Below are positions 18,509 to 27,032 of a stretch of DNA of 64,000 nucleotides, one piece after another (positions within the stretch are counted from its first letter, which is position 1; each line of letters begins with the position of its first letter). Both the position numbers and the translations under genes were made by a program. Origin of the DNA: Bradyrhizobium sp. CIAT3101 (GTDB lineage: Bacteria > Pseudomonadota > Alphaproteobacteria > Rhizobiales > Xanthobacteraceae); assembly GCF_029714945.1 (NCBI RefSeq), contig NZ_CP121634.1, positions 5,415,001 to 5,479,000 of the forward strand. Reading direction: 5' to 3'. A model generated the notes under the pieces. That model was not told where the DNA came from. It saw only the letters and a list, made by a program, of their open reading frames with translations, and did not search any database.

Positions 18509-19486
18509 TCACTCCGCCGCGCCGCTCCTGACATCGCTCGGCGTGGCCCCGTAGGCCCGCCGGAAAGATCGGTTGAAGTAGGAGAGATCGCCGAAGCCGA
18601 CGTCGTATGCGATCGAGGAGACCGGACGCTCCGCGAATTCCGGTTCCCGCAACATGCGATGGGCACGTTTCAGGCGTTGCTCGATCAGGAACGAGGAAAA
18701 CGTCCTGCCGTCGGCCTCGAACAGGCGCTGCAGGTAGCGCGGCGTGACGCCGAGCTCCTGCGCGACGCCCGCGACCGAGATGTCCTGCCGCCAGCAATTG
18801 TTGACGATCAGGAATTTGGCCTTGCGCAGGCGGGCGGCCTTCGCGCCGCGCCGGCCGGCGCTTTCCCTGATGTCGTCGGTTGGACCGAGTACGAGCGCCA
18901 GCAGATCGTGCAAATGCCCGGCGCCGAGCTCGCGCAATGCAGGCGTCGCCAATGCGTGCTCCCGCACCAGCGAGGCGGCGTAGTCGACCAGCACCCTGAT
19001 CTCCGCCTGCCGGTCCCTGATAACGCGCATCACAGCGTCATCGACGTCCATGATGATCGGCGCGAGCACCCGCCGCGGTACCCGCAGCGAGAAGCAGTCT
19101 CCTTCCACGAATCGTTCGAAAGTCGTGGCGTCCTCGGCGCTGGCCAGCACCGCGTCTCCGGGACCGAGCAGCAGATCCCGTCCCCGCCCCGTGACCCCGA
19201 TGGTTCCCGAGCGATTGAACACGAACGCAAGACTGTCGTCGCCGTCGTCGACGACGAGCTGCCGGGAACGAACGAGCTTGGCACCAAACAGCGTACCGAG
19301 GAGCAAGTGCGCGTCGGGCAGTGAATGCGCCGTGAGATTTGCGATGATCGGTTCGCCATCGCGAATTTCGAGCTCTGCCTTCGCTGTGCCGCGGCAGTAG
19401 AAATCGCGCAGCGTGGTGACGCGTTCGCTTTCTGGAATGTCGCTCGAGGAGACCTTGAGAACGGAAACATCATTATTGCTGCTCAC
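18509..19486 (-). CDS. AraC-family transcriptional regulator
   Basis: The 325-residue protein has an AraC-binding-like N-terminal domain (TTLRDFYCRGTAKAELEI...) and a C-terminal double HTH of about 100 residues (ISVAGVAQELGVTPRYLQRLFEADGRTF through VSSIAYDVGFGDLSYFNRSFRRAYG). I place the start at GTG 19486 because GGAGGG lies six bases before it; an in-frame ATG 18 codons upstream has no ribosome site. The domain order matches regulators of the AraC_binding_2 type used for aromatic and aliphatic catabolism, but the target here is unclear. A perfect CRP-type site lies upstream. Confidence 0.88.
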   Translation of the reverse strand: MSSNNDVSVLKVSSSDIPESERVTTLRDFYCRGTAKAELEIRDGEPIIANLTAHSLPDAHLLLGTLFGAKLVRSRQLVVDDGDDSLAFVFNRSGTIGVTGRGRDLLLGPGDAVLASAEDATTFERFVEGDCFSLRVPRRVLAPIIMDVDDAVMRVIRDRQAEIRVLVDYAASLVREHALATPALRELGAGHLHDLLALVLGPTDDIRESAGRRGAKAARLRKAKFLIVNNCWRQDISVAGVAQELGVTPRYLQRLFEADGRTFSSFLIEQRLKRAHRMLREPEFAERPVSSIAYDVGFGDLSYFNRSFRRAYGATPSDVRSGAAE

Positions 19487-19701
19487 TGCAATCCCTCCAA
19501 TCGACGAGCAGGCTCGGCCACGCGCTGTTGTTTCCTGCACTCGTATCCGGTGCCGCGCATTGTTGTGATGGCGCGCATTGCCTCTCGCATGTCAGAAAAT
19601 GGCTATACGAAAATGTCAGATGACAAGCGTCATACGTTCGGAGGACGAGTGTCGCCTGGTCTTCACATTGGATTGAGATCGCGCAATTTCGCAGGCCGCG
19701 A

Positions 19702-19717
19702 TGTGAATTGGATCACA
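19702..19717. promoter_or_regulatory. Perfect CRP/FNR-superfamily site (TGTGA-N6-TCACA)
   Basis: TGTGA-ATTGGA-TCACA matches the full two-fold symmetric CRP consensus. It lies about 215 bp upstream of the AraC-type start and overlaps the stop codon of LuxR paralogue 3. Activation of the AraC gene is plausible; a chance match cannot be excluded. Confidence 0.4.
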
Positions 19718-20867
19718 CGGTGTCGTCCGGGCCGATCGGCTGCACGAATGGAGCAGCGAAGCCCGCCGCGATCTTCACGAGGTCGGCCTGCCTGCCGGCG
19801 CCGGTCTTCTCGAACAGGCGGCCGAGATGCGTCTTCACCGTCGTCTCGGCAATTCCGAGCTTTGCCGCGATGTCGGGAACTCCGCCCAGCTCGACGATGG
19901 CCATCAGCACGCGCATTTCAGACGGTGTCAGCCGGAATACTGCAGCGATCGCATCCGTTGCAAGCTGGGGCACCATCGAGGCTTTTTGCAGGAACAGCAC
20001 CGTGGCTGCAGCATCGCGATGCAGGCTACGCTGGGGCGTCAGCGAAAACGCGTAGGCCAGATAGTGCTGACCGTCGGCCGACGTCATCAGCTCGATCCTG
20101 CGGCGATCGGCAGACCCGGTTCCGCCACCGGCGACGGCATCAAAGAGACCGCGGAATATTTTGTCGGCCTGGGTGTTACGCGCGACGATGCGATCGCCGA
20201 CGATCGCGAGCAGATTTCCGTCGGCGAGCATTTGCCGACACGACGCGTTGGCATGAACGACACGCCCGTCCGCATCGAACAGGCAGATCGCCGTGCTCAA
20301 GGCGTCGAGGACCTCCGCGAGGTCGGCCACGGTGTGGGAGCGCGCCCTGATCTGCCGACCCATGACGCGCGAGCGCTGGATGTGCGGCGCGAGCAGCCGC
20401 ATGCGCTCGCGCATGGCGTCATCGACGGTTCCGCGTGACCGGCCGCGCATGACCTGCAGGATCGTGGTGCGCGCATGCGATCGCTCCAGCGTGACGGTCG
20501 CGAGGTCGACGGCGCCCTGCGGTTCCACCCACTCGCGATAGAAGCTCGTGGCCACGAAGTCCGAATAGGGCATGACGTCGGCCACGCCGATGGTCCGTTC
20601 GACGGGCAGTTCGAGATGGCGATCGAGCAAGGGATCGAGCTCGACATAGCGGTCCCGATAGAGTTCGCGGAAGCGGGACTCAGTTCCATAGTGCTGGTGG
20701 ATTTCGATCGAGAGCCTGGCGGCGTCCCGCGACAGAATGGTCACGGCCGAGCCGCCGACAAAGCCGGCAACCTGTTCCAGGGCGGCGCTTCGCTGTGCAG
20801 GATCGACCGCCGCATCGTAGATCTCGCCGACGAGCGAGGAGAAACTGCTGGCCTCGAGGATCGTCAT
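19713..20867 (-). CDS. LuxR-type HTH regulator (paralogue 3, divergent)
   Basis: The 384-residue protein has the same architecture as the two LuxR proteins 5 kb away: a sensory N-terminus (EIYDAAVDPAQRSAALEQVAGFVGGSAVT), the FYREWVEPQG block, a PAS-like centre (LSTAICLFDADGRVVHANAS) and the HTH LGIAETTVKTHLGRLFEKTG. Sequence has diverged much more than between paralogues 1 and 2. The same strand and nearby AraC regulator make this a regulator cluster around the autotransporter and DUF3455 genes. Its signal is unknown. Confidence 0.87.
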   Translation of the reverse strand: MTILEASSFSSLVGEIYDAAVDPAQRSAALEQVAGFVGGSAVTILSRDAARLSIEIHQHYGTESRFRELYRDRYVELDPLLDRHLELPVERTIGVADVMPYSDFVATSFYREWVEPQGAVDLATVTLERSHARTTILQVMRGRSRGTVDDAMRERMRLLAPHIQRSRVMGRQIRARSHTVADLAEVLDALSTAICLFDADGRVVHANASCRQMLADGNLLAIVGDRIVARNTQADKIFRGLFDAVAGGGTGSADRRRIELMTSADGQHYLAYAFSLTPQRSLHRDAAATVLFLQKASMVPQLATDAIAAVFRLTPSEMRVLMAIVELGGVPDIAAKLGIAETTVKTHLGRLFEKTGAGRQADLVKIAAGFAAPFVQPIGPDDTV

Positions 20868-20897
20868 CGGCGGAGCAATGCGGTCTGGAGGCTGACG

Positions 20898-20984
20898 ATG
20901 AAGACGGACCGGCCGATCGCCGTGGTCGACGACGAGAAAACGTCAGAAAAAAATGCTGGAATCTCGAACATCGTCCTTGCGTAA
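20898..20984 (+). CDS. Possible 28-residue ORF resembling a receiver-domain start
   Basis: ATG 20898 follows GGAG by seven bases and opens 28 codons beginning MKTDRPIAVVDDEK, which looks like the first strand and acidic pocket (VVDDE) of a response-regulator receiver domain. It then stops at TAA. It may be a decayed fragment of a FixJ/NarL-type gene or a chance frame. It is divergent from LuxR paralogue 3. Confidence 0.25.
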   Translation: MKTDRPIAVVDDEKTSEKNAGISNIVLA

Positions 20985-21119
20985 CGTCAACCGCAGGGTG
21001 CGGCTTGGACGTTTTCGCCAAAGACTAGGATAAATGCGAACAGCCGGCGGGCTGTGTGCCGGGCATCACGTGCCCGCTCACCGCTTGCTCAATCAGCCGC
21101 GCCCAGGGCGCGCGGCACT

Positions 21120-21617
21120 TTATTTCCGGTTCTCCTCGCAGAATTTCAGCGCGGCGAGCGCCTCGCCGGCGCGCGGAATCTGCATCTCGATGCTGTCGTC
21201 GTCATCGTCCTCGAAATCGAGCGTGAGGCGCTTGGCTTTCGACAGGCGATCCATGATCGATTGATCATACTCGAAGATGCCGCGCACGGTGGTCCTGTCC
21301 ATGACCTCCCACTTCGCCTTCGACATGATGTCGGCGTCGTCGGTGCCGACGTCGGCCTTCAGGATCTCGCCAACCTTGTCCCACTCCCAGCCGTCATAGA
21401 TCATTACGATCACGATGGCCTTGTCGGAATAGGTGATGACGATGACGTAATCGCGGTTCTCGTCGTCCTTGTCCTTGTAGCCGCGGCTCGCGTTGCAATG
21501 GGTGTCCTGGGTGCGCTTCTCGATGGTCCAGTCGCCGACCTTGGACTGTTGCGCGGCGGCAGGCCCGGCGCTCAAGGCGCCGGCCAGCACTGCGGCGGCA
21601 AGAAGAGATCGTTTCAT
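21120..21617 (-). CDS. Periplasmic hypothetical protein
   Basis: The 165-residue protein has a clear signal peptide (MKRSLLAAAVLAGALSAGPAAA-QQ). The mature part starts SKVGDWTIEKRTQDTHCNAS and includes a strongly acidic DFEDDDDDS segment and two or three cysteines. I chose ATG 21617 with GGAGG six bases upstream; a frame five codons longer lacks support. The short mature domain recalls IalB-like secreted proteins, but similarity is too weak to assign. Confidence 0.75.
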   Translation of the reverse strand: MKRSLLAAAVLAGALSAGPAAAQQSKVGDWTIEKRTQDTHCNASRGYKDKDDENRDYVIVITYSDKAIVIVMIYDGWEWDKVGEILKADVGTDDADIMSKAKWEVMDRTTVRGIFEYDQSIMDRLSKAKRLTLDFEDDDDDSIEMQIPRAGEALAALKFCEENRK

Positions 21618-21701
21618 GTCAGCCTCCAGCAATTCCCCTGCTCAAGCTGACCATCTCTCTCCGCAAGCCGCAAGAGTTTCAACCGGCTCGATCCGGCCGC
21701 G

Positions 21702-22148
21702 CTAGGCGCGCCGCGGCACGATCGCGATCGGTGTGAAGGTGTAAACCTCCTCGCCGTTCTGGTTGAACATGGTCCATTTGACCAGCGCGATGCCCTGCGG
21801 CTTCGACTTCGACGGCGTCAGGCTCATGACCTCGCCGACCAGATGCAGGCGGTCATTCGGCCGCACCGGGATGGTCCAGCGCAGTCCGTCGACGCCGGCG
21901 CCGATCAGCGGATGCGGGCCGAACGGACGGGTCTGGATCGCGAGGTTCATGGCGATCGCCGCAGTGTGCCATCCCGACGCAGCCAGGCCGTTGAACAGGG
22001 TCTGCTTGGCGGCCTCGTGGTCCAGGTGCATCGGCTGCGGATCGAACTCGGCGGCAAACCGCTTGATGTCGGCCTCGGTGACCTCGACCTCGGGGGATTT
22101 GAAACGCATGCCGACGGTGAGATCGTCGAACCAGGCGACCTGTGCCAT
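21702..22148 (-). CDS. MaoC-fold (R)-specific dehydratase/hydratase-like protein
   Basis: This 148-residue hot-dog protein has the MaoC pattern: FDDLTVGMRF at the start, the catalytic-loop segment FAAEFDPQPMHLDHEAAKQTLFNGLAASGWHT with Asp and His in place, and a GVDGLRWTIPVRPNDRL strand. It probably hydrates an enoyl thioester. The start at 22148 has GAGG seven bases upstream, and the frame extending further back shows no homology. No thioester-pathway gene is adjacent, so the pathway is unknown. Confidence 0.87.
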   Translation of the reverse strand: MAQVAWFDDLTVGMRFKSPEVEVTEADIKRFAAEFDPQPMHLDHEAAKQTLFNGLAASGWHTAAIAMNLAIQTRPFGPHPLIGAGVDGLRWTIPVRPNDRLHLVGEVMSLTPSKSKPQGIALVKWTMFNQNGEEVYTFTPIAIVPRRA

Positions 22149-22343
22149 GATTTTGCCTCGAAGTATTGGCGACCGCGCGCGATGTACGCGACCGGGGGGA
22201 ATAGACGCGTGTCGCATGTAGCGGTTTGACCGCTCGCAGGCCAGCCCCGGGTTCCCCGCGAAACCCCTTTCCCAAATCGACGAAACACGCCTGAAACAGA
22301 TGGCCGCTTTACTGGTTATCAAAATCATACAGGGACGTGCGTC

Positions 22344-22436
22344 ATGATCGAGCTGATCTCAGCCTTGCTTGCCCTCTGCGCAATCGGCGTGTTCGCTGCA
22401 CATGCGTTGGATGCCTACCGCACCTCGCACTACTAG
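22344..22436 (+). CDS. Tiny membrane protein (30 residues)
   Basis: ATG 22344 follows AGGGA and encodes 30 residues: a single hydrophobic helix (ELISALLALCAIGVFAAHA) ending LDAYRTSHY. The AHAxDAxR end recurs in a second tiny gene at 31367-31447, and the type resembles very short conserved proteins in Bradyrhizobium. Function is unknown. Confidence 0.55.
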   Translation: MIELISALLALCAIGVFAAHALDAYRTSHY

Positions 22437-22458
22437 GGCGTCGCGCCGGTTTTGAAAG

Positions 22459-22881
22459 CTAGAACGGCCGCCGGTAAAAATGCTCTGAATGCGTTGTCGG
22501 CGGAAACCGGTTCGCCAGCGCCAGCGCGCCTTTCTCGTCCGTCTCGAGCGCGATCTTCTGCGCCAGCATCACGTCGCCCGGCACCAGGAAGCCTGACGGG
22601 ACGAAGCACCACCCCATCGTCGCATTTCCGGCATTGTCGACCTCGTGGACGTTGGCGGCGGTGCCGTAGTGGATGCGATAGCGCTTGCCGCTGTCGCAAC
22701 CGATGACATCGAAATGCCGGTGCTGCTCGAACTGTGCGCGCTGCTCTTCAGACAGCCATTCGGCCAGCAGCCGCCGCCCGCGCGCCTCGGGCGTATTCTC
22801 GCCGAAGAAGCGCCGGTAGAGCTCGCGGAGCGCGTGCAAACGCGCTCGCGCGGGCGCGCGAAGCCTGAAGACCGCGATCAT
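22459..22881 (-). CDS. Conserved hypothetical protein
   Basis: The 140-residue soluble protein contains LLAEWLSEEQRAQFEQHRHFDVIGCDSGKRYRI and a later GWCFVPSGFLVPGDVMLAQKIALET, a pattern I recognise from unannotated alphaproteobacterial proteins but cannot name. It lies 12 bases after the 73-residue gene upstream and is probably co-transcribed with it. Confidence 0.7.
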   Translation of the reverse strand: MIAVFRLRAPARARLHALRELYRRFFGENTPEARGRRLLAEWLSEEQRAQFEQHRHFDVIGCDSGKRYRIHYGTAANVHEVDNAGNATMGWCFVPSGFLVPGDVMLAQKIALETDEKGALALANRFPPTTHSEHFYRRPF

Positions 22882-22893
22882 CGGCCGTTCAGA

Positions 22894-23115
22894 TCAACCG
22901 CCGACCAGGCGGGGATAGAACAGCGTTTCCTGCGCGGTCGGGTCGAACGATTTGATACGCGTGACTTCGCCGGGCCCGGTCCGGTACGCGGCGGTAAAGC
23001 CCGCACCCGTCAGCTCCCGAAAGCGTTGTTCGGCCCGCGCCAACGCTTCGGCATTTTCAGGATCAAACTCGTGGCGTGTATCGCCGGTCTGGTCCATCAC
23101 GATCTGGGTAGCCAT
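22894..23115 (-). CDS. Conserved small hypothetical protein
   Basis: This 73-residue protein (MATQIVMDQTGDTRHEFDPE... ending SFDPTAQETLFYPRLVGG) is acidic, with a mixed alpha/beta prediction, and lacks a signal or membrane segment. A GAGGAG-type site precedes ATG 23115. Its pairing with the 140-residue gene suggests a common role, which is unknown. Confidence 0.7.
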   Translation of the reverse strand: MATQIVMDQTGDTRHEFDPENAEALARAEQRFRELTGAGFTAAYRTGPGEVTRIKSFDPTAQETLFYPRLVGG

Positions 23116-23227
23116 GTTGAGTTCTCCTCATGCCCAGCCCTGAACTTGATCTAAGCAAACCTCATGCCGTCGGTTCCTGAAAGCAACAACTTTCTCTCTT
23201 AAGCAGGTCACGCCTTGCGGAGTACCC

Positions 23228-24046
23228 TCAACGCGCTGCTGCCGCCCCGCCTCCCCCGTCGATCTGGCGTCCCATCAGTGCGATGGCCTTCTGATAGACG
23301 CCTGCCGCGTTCCAGGCCTGGATGGCGGCAAAATTCGGCTCACCCGGCTGGTAGCCGGCTCCCGCACGCCAGCCATTGGCCTTGAGGAAGTTCGCGGTCG
23401 AGCTCAGCGCGTTGGCGGCGACCTCGAGATTGCCGGTGCCGTAGGCCAGGATGTTCTTGGGCATGAACTGGGTCTGGCCGACCTCGCCATGCATGGAGCC
23501 GCGGGTGGATCCCGACAGCACGCCGCGATCGATCAGCTTCAGCGCAGCATAGAGCTGTTCTGTGAAGAATTCGGGACGGCGACAGTCATAGGCGAGCGTC
23601 GCGATCGACGAGAGCATGTTCTGGTTGCCGCGCTGGCTGCCGAAACCGGTCTCCATGCCCCAGATCGCGATCAACGGCCCCGGTGGCACGCCGTAGCGCT
23701 GCTCGATCGAGGCGAACATCGCCGCCTGCGACTGCTTCAGCGACCGGCCGCGCGCGACGATCGTGGTGGCACCGCGCTTGGCCAGAAACTGGTCGAGGGA
23801 CAGTGAAAAACTGTGCTGGCTGCGATCGGCGCCGATGGTCGCGCTGGCGTAATTGGTCTGCATCAGCGCCGAGATCGCGGTCTGGCCGATGCCCTTGCCC
23901 TGCGCCTCCGCGCTGAACTCCCGCTTCCAGGCCTCGAAGCCGCCGGGTCCGTTGCCGCATTGCGCGGCATGGGCCGCGGAGGCCAGGGACAACAGCAGCG
24001 CGGCCGCGCCAATCGTCGCCGTCGCAACGGCCCTGCCCTTGATCAT
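23228..24046 (-). CDS. Lytic murein transglycosylase (MltB/SLT_2 type)
   Basis: The 272-residue exported protein has a signal peptide (to about AAHA-A28) and the MltB-family core: SLDQFLAKRGATTIV, then IWGMETGFGSQRGNQNMLSSIATLAYDCRR with catalytic Glu132, and GEVGQTQFMPKNILAYG. It cleaves peptidoglycan glycan strands with anhydro-muropeptide formation. There is no peptidoglycan-binding domain, as in the shorter family members. A FixK-like box lies 111-124 bp upstream of the start. Confidence 0.92.
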   Translation of the reverse strand: MIKGRAVATATIGAAALLLSLASAAHAAQCGNGPGGFEAWKREFSAEAQGKGIGQTAISALMQTNYASATIGADRSQHSFSLSLDQFLAKRGATTIVARGRSLKQSQAAMFASIEQRYGVPPGPLIAIWGMETGFGSQRGNQNMLSSIATLAYDCRRPEFFTEQLYAALKLIDRGVLSGSTRGSMHGEVGQTQFMPKNILAYGTGNLEVAANALSSTANFLKANGWRAGAGYQPGEPNFAAIQAWNAAGVYQKAIALMGRQIDGGGGAAAAR

Positions 24047-24156
24047 TCCGTGGTCCCTTCCTTCGACTTTACGCGACCGGCTCGCGCGCGGGCATGATCC
24101 TACGCCAGCCGCGCCCGCTCAAGCCCCGACCGATGCAATCAATGCAAGCAATGCGC

Positions 24157-24170
24157 TTGACATGAATCAA
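24157..24170. promoter_or_regulatory. FixK/FNR-like box (TTGA-N6-TCAA)
   Basis: TTGA-CATGAA-TCAA matches the 14-bp FixK2/FNR consensus and sits upstream of the lytic transglycosylase gene on the minus strand. If used, that gene would respond to oxygen limitation. It is a short motif with a real chance of random occurrence. Confidence 0.3.
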
Positions 24171-24177
24171 AGGCTTA

Positions 24178-24981
24178 TCAATCGCCATCGATCCCGAGCA
24201 GGAAATCCACCATGATGCCTTGGTGCTGCCGGTACATGTCGGTGCCGGTCGCGGTCACGCAGCCGAGCGCCCGTGCCGCTGCAATGAAGGGTGAGATTTC
24301 GGGCTTGGTGATCACGCAGCCGCAATAGGCCGACGGCGCCAGCCGCGTGACATCGACCGGCAGCGGGTCGCCCTGCTTCATCCCGGCGGGTGTGGCATTG
24401 GCGACGAAGTCGAAACCTGCGGGATCGACAGTGCCTGCCCGCACGGGCGCTTTGCCGAGCCCGTTGAGCCGTCCGACCAGCGCGTCACGGCGCTCGGCCG
24501 CGCTGTCGTGAATCGCGAGCTCGCTGACGCCGGCCTCGACCAAGGCGAGCGCGATAGCCGAGCCGGCACCACCCGCGCCGACCAGCAGCGCCCGCATGCC
24601 GCGGGGATCGATCCCCTTCGCCCGCGCGGCGCCGACGAAGCCGAGACCGTCCACCATGTCGCCGTGCCATGAACCGTCGGCACGCCGGCGCATCAAATTG
24701 ACGGTGCGCAGGAAGTGCGCACGTTCCGTCGTACTGGCGCAGGCCTGGTAGCAGGCGAATTTGTGCGGAATGGTCACGACGATGCCGTCGAGGTTCATCA
24801 ATCGGCCCGCCACCGAGAGAAGCTCCGGCAGATCGGCGGTCGCAACCTGAACAGGAACGAGAATCCCGTCATGGCCGCGCGCCGCGAACTCGGCCGAGAC
24901 TCCCGCAGGTGAACGCACCTGGGCGATGGGATCGCCGACGATGACGTAAAGCCGCGTCGCACCTGATGGCGCCGGGATCAT
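24178..24981 (-). CDS. Shikimate/quinate dehydrogenase-like protein
   Basis: The 267-residue protein keeps the AroE two-domain fold: RSP in the substrate region, catalytic Lys74 in VTIPHK, Asp111 37 residues later in GDMVDGLG (the same spacing as the Lys/Asp pair of E. coli AroE), and the Rossmann loop GAGGAG (135-140). The usual NTDG is MVDG here, so substrate specificity may differ from shikimate. The start ATG 24981 overlaps the stop of the monooxygenase gene (ATGA), implying a shared catabolic pathway rather than biosynthesis. Confidence 0.87.
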   Translation of the reverse strand: MIPAPSGATRLYVIVGDPIAQVRSPAGVSAEFAARGHDGILVPVQVATADLPELLSVAGRLMNLDGIVVTIPHKFACYQACASTTERAHFLRTVNLMRRRADGSWHGDMVDGLGFVGAARAKGIDPRGMRALLVGAGGAGSAIALALVEAGVSELAIHDSAAERRDALVGRLNGLGKAPVRAGTVDPAGFDFVANATPAGMKQGDPLPVDVTRLAPSAYCGCVITKPEISPFIAAARALGCVTATGTDMYRQHQGIMVDFLLGIDGD

Positions 24982-26837
24982 GCCGGGACCTGGGTGCCGT
25001 CGGTCTTCGCGTCCGCTCCATAGATCAATTCCAATCCGTCCAGGCTGCCTTCCTTCCGCCATTTGGCGAGCAGCCGGAGGAAGGCCATCGGCCCGCGCCA
25101 ATACTGGCTGTTGCGCGCCGCGATCGGATCGAACACCCCTTCATTGTTGTAATAGCCCGGCGTGCATTCGGCGAGGTAGGTCTGGCGGCCGACCGCGGCC
25201 TTCACCACTTCGTCGACCCAGGCATTCTCGGCGGCGAGCGTCGGCTCCAGCGTCCTCGCACCGCGCTTGCGCGCCTGATCGATGACATAGGCGATGTGCT
25301 GCGATTGCTCGTCGATGATGTGCGGAAAATTGGCGCTCTGGCCGGCCTGCACCGTCACGATCAGGAAGCAGTTCGGAAAGCCTCGGCTGTAGAAGCCGTG
25401 CATCGTCTTGACGCCATCGCGCCAGCGCTCGGACAGGCTGACGCCGTCGCGGCCATAGACCTCGAAGCCCATGCGCCGCGCATAGTCGGTGCCGACCTCG
25501 AAACCGCTGGCATAGATCAGGCAGTCGAGCTCGTAGGCCTTGCCGTCGACGACGACCGCATTCTCGGTGATGCGATCGACGCCCCTGCCCCCGGTGTCGA
25601 CGAGATGCACGTTGGCGCGATTGAACGTGTCGAGATATTCGTCGTGAAAACACGGCCGCTTGCAGAACGCCTTGTACCAGGGTTTTAGCGCCGCCGCGGC
25701 TGCCTCGTCCTTGACCACGGCGTCGACGCGGGCCCGGATCTCCTCCATCTTGCGATAGTCGGCCTGCTCGATCACCTTCAGCGCCTCCTCCATCGAGGTC
25801 ACCGGTTGTGGCTGACGACGCGGCGCCAGCAAGATCTCGCCGAGCAGGCCGGTCCAGCCGTCCTGCACCAGATCCTGCTCGAACGGCTCGCCCGAAATCA
25901 CGGCGGTGAAATTGTCCATCCGCTCGCGCTGCCAGCCGGGTTTCAGCCCTTCAGCCCAGGATTGATCCGTCGGCCGGTCGTCGCGCACGCCGATCGCCGA
26001 TGGCGTGCGCTGGAACACGAAAAGCTCCTTTGCCGAGCGGCCGAGATGCGGCACGCACTGCACGGCGGTGGCGCCGGTGCCGATGATGCCGACGCGCTTG
26101 CCGGCGAGACCATCGAGACCGCCCTCCGCGGTGCCGCCGGTGTAGGAATAGTCCCAGCGGCTGGTGTGAAAGCTGTGGCCCTTGAAGCTTTCGATGCCGG
26201 GAATGCCGGGCAGCTTCGGCCGGCTGAGCGGACCGCCGGCAAGGATGACGAAGCGTGCGTGGATGCGATCGCCGCGATCCGTCTCGACCAGCCAGCGTGC
26301 CTCGCCCTCCTTCCATTCCATTCGCGAGATGACCGTCTGGAACAGCGCGCGCTCGTAGAAGCCGAAGTGACGGCCGATGCGACGGGAGTGTTCGTAGATC
26401 TCCGGCGCGCGCGCATATTTGCGTACCGGCATGTAGCCGGTCTCTTCCAGCAGCGGCAGATAGATGTAGCTCTCGGTATCGCAGGCCGCACCCGGATAGC
26501 GATTCCAGTACCAGGTGCCGCCGAAATCGGCCGCCTTTTCCACGATGCGGAAATCAGTGATGCCAGCCGCACGCAGACGCGCACCACACAGCAAGCCGCC
26601 GAAGCCGCCGCCCACGATGACGACCTCAGTCTCTTCGCTGACGGGCTCGCGCGCAAATCCGGGATCGGCCCAGGGATCGTCGAGGTAGCGACCGAAATCG
26701 CCGGTCACCTCGACATATTGTGCCTTGCCTTCGCTGCGCAGACGCAGGTCGCGCTCATCGCGATAGCGCGCGCGGAGTGCGGCAATGTCGACCGTAGATT
26801 CGCCGGCTGTACCGGTCTTGTGTCTTTCCGCTGACAT
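24978..26837 (-). CDS. FAD-dependent Baeyer-Villiger-type monooxygenase
   Basis: The 619-residue enzyme has two Rossmann motifs, GGGFGG (76-81) for FAD and GTGATA (253-258) for NADPH, flanking the Baeyer-Villiger fingerprint [12 protein letters not shown] (218-229; F-x-G-x3-H-x3-W-D). The [14 protein letters not shown] block is typical of cyclohexanone/phenylacetone monooxygenases. The roughly 60-residue N-terminal extension is also usual. It should insert oxygen next to a ketone. ATG 26837 follows GGAGG at six bases. The divergent acyl-CoA ligase suggests that the ester product is processed to an acyl-CoA. Confidence 0.92.
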   Translation of the reverse strand: MSAERHKTGTAGESTVDIAALRARYRDERDLRLRSEGKAQYVEVTGDFGRYLDDPWADPGFAREPVSEETEVVIVGGGFGGLLCGARLRAAGITDFRIVEKAADFGGTWYWNRYPGAACDTESYIYLPLLEETGYMPVRKYARAPEIYEHSRRIGRHFGFYERALFQTVISRMEWKEGEARWLVETDRGDRIHARFVILAGGPLSRPKLPGIPGIESFKGHSFHTSRWDYSYTGGTAEGGLDGLAGKRVGIIGTGATAVQCVPHLGRSAKELFVFQRTPSAIGVRDDRPTDQSWAEGLKPGWQRERMDNFTAVISGEPFEQDLVQDGWTGLLGEILLAPRRQPQPVTSMEEALKVIEQADYRKMEEIRARVDAVVKDEAAAAALKPWYKAFCKRPCFHDEYLDTFNRANVHLVDTGGRGVDRITENAVVVDGKAYELDCLIYASGFEVGTDYARRMGFEVYGRDGVSLSERWRDGVKTMHGFYSRGFPNCFLIVTVQAGQSANFPHIIDEQSQHIAYVIDQARKRGARTLEPTLAAENAWVDEVVKAAVGRQTYLAECTPGYYNNEGVFDPIAARNSQYWRGPMAFLRLLAKWRKEGSLDGLELIYGADAKTDGTQVPA

Positions 26838-27032
26838 CGATTTCCTCCACGGCGAACGCAGCTTCGCCGACAGCTCATCGCACGTTAGCCCCGAAAAAGT
26901 GACGCATGCAATCTCATCCCTCGCTTTTTGCGTGAACGCCGCGGGACGTTCCGCTAACCTTCCGTGCAAATCACAAGCCTATGCCACGCAACGACGTCAT
27001 TTCAGAACGTCACTGGCGATCCGGAGGGGACA

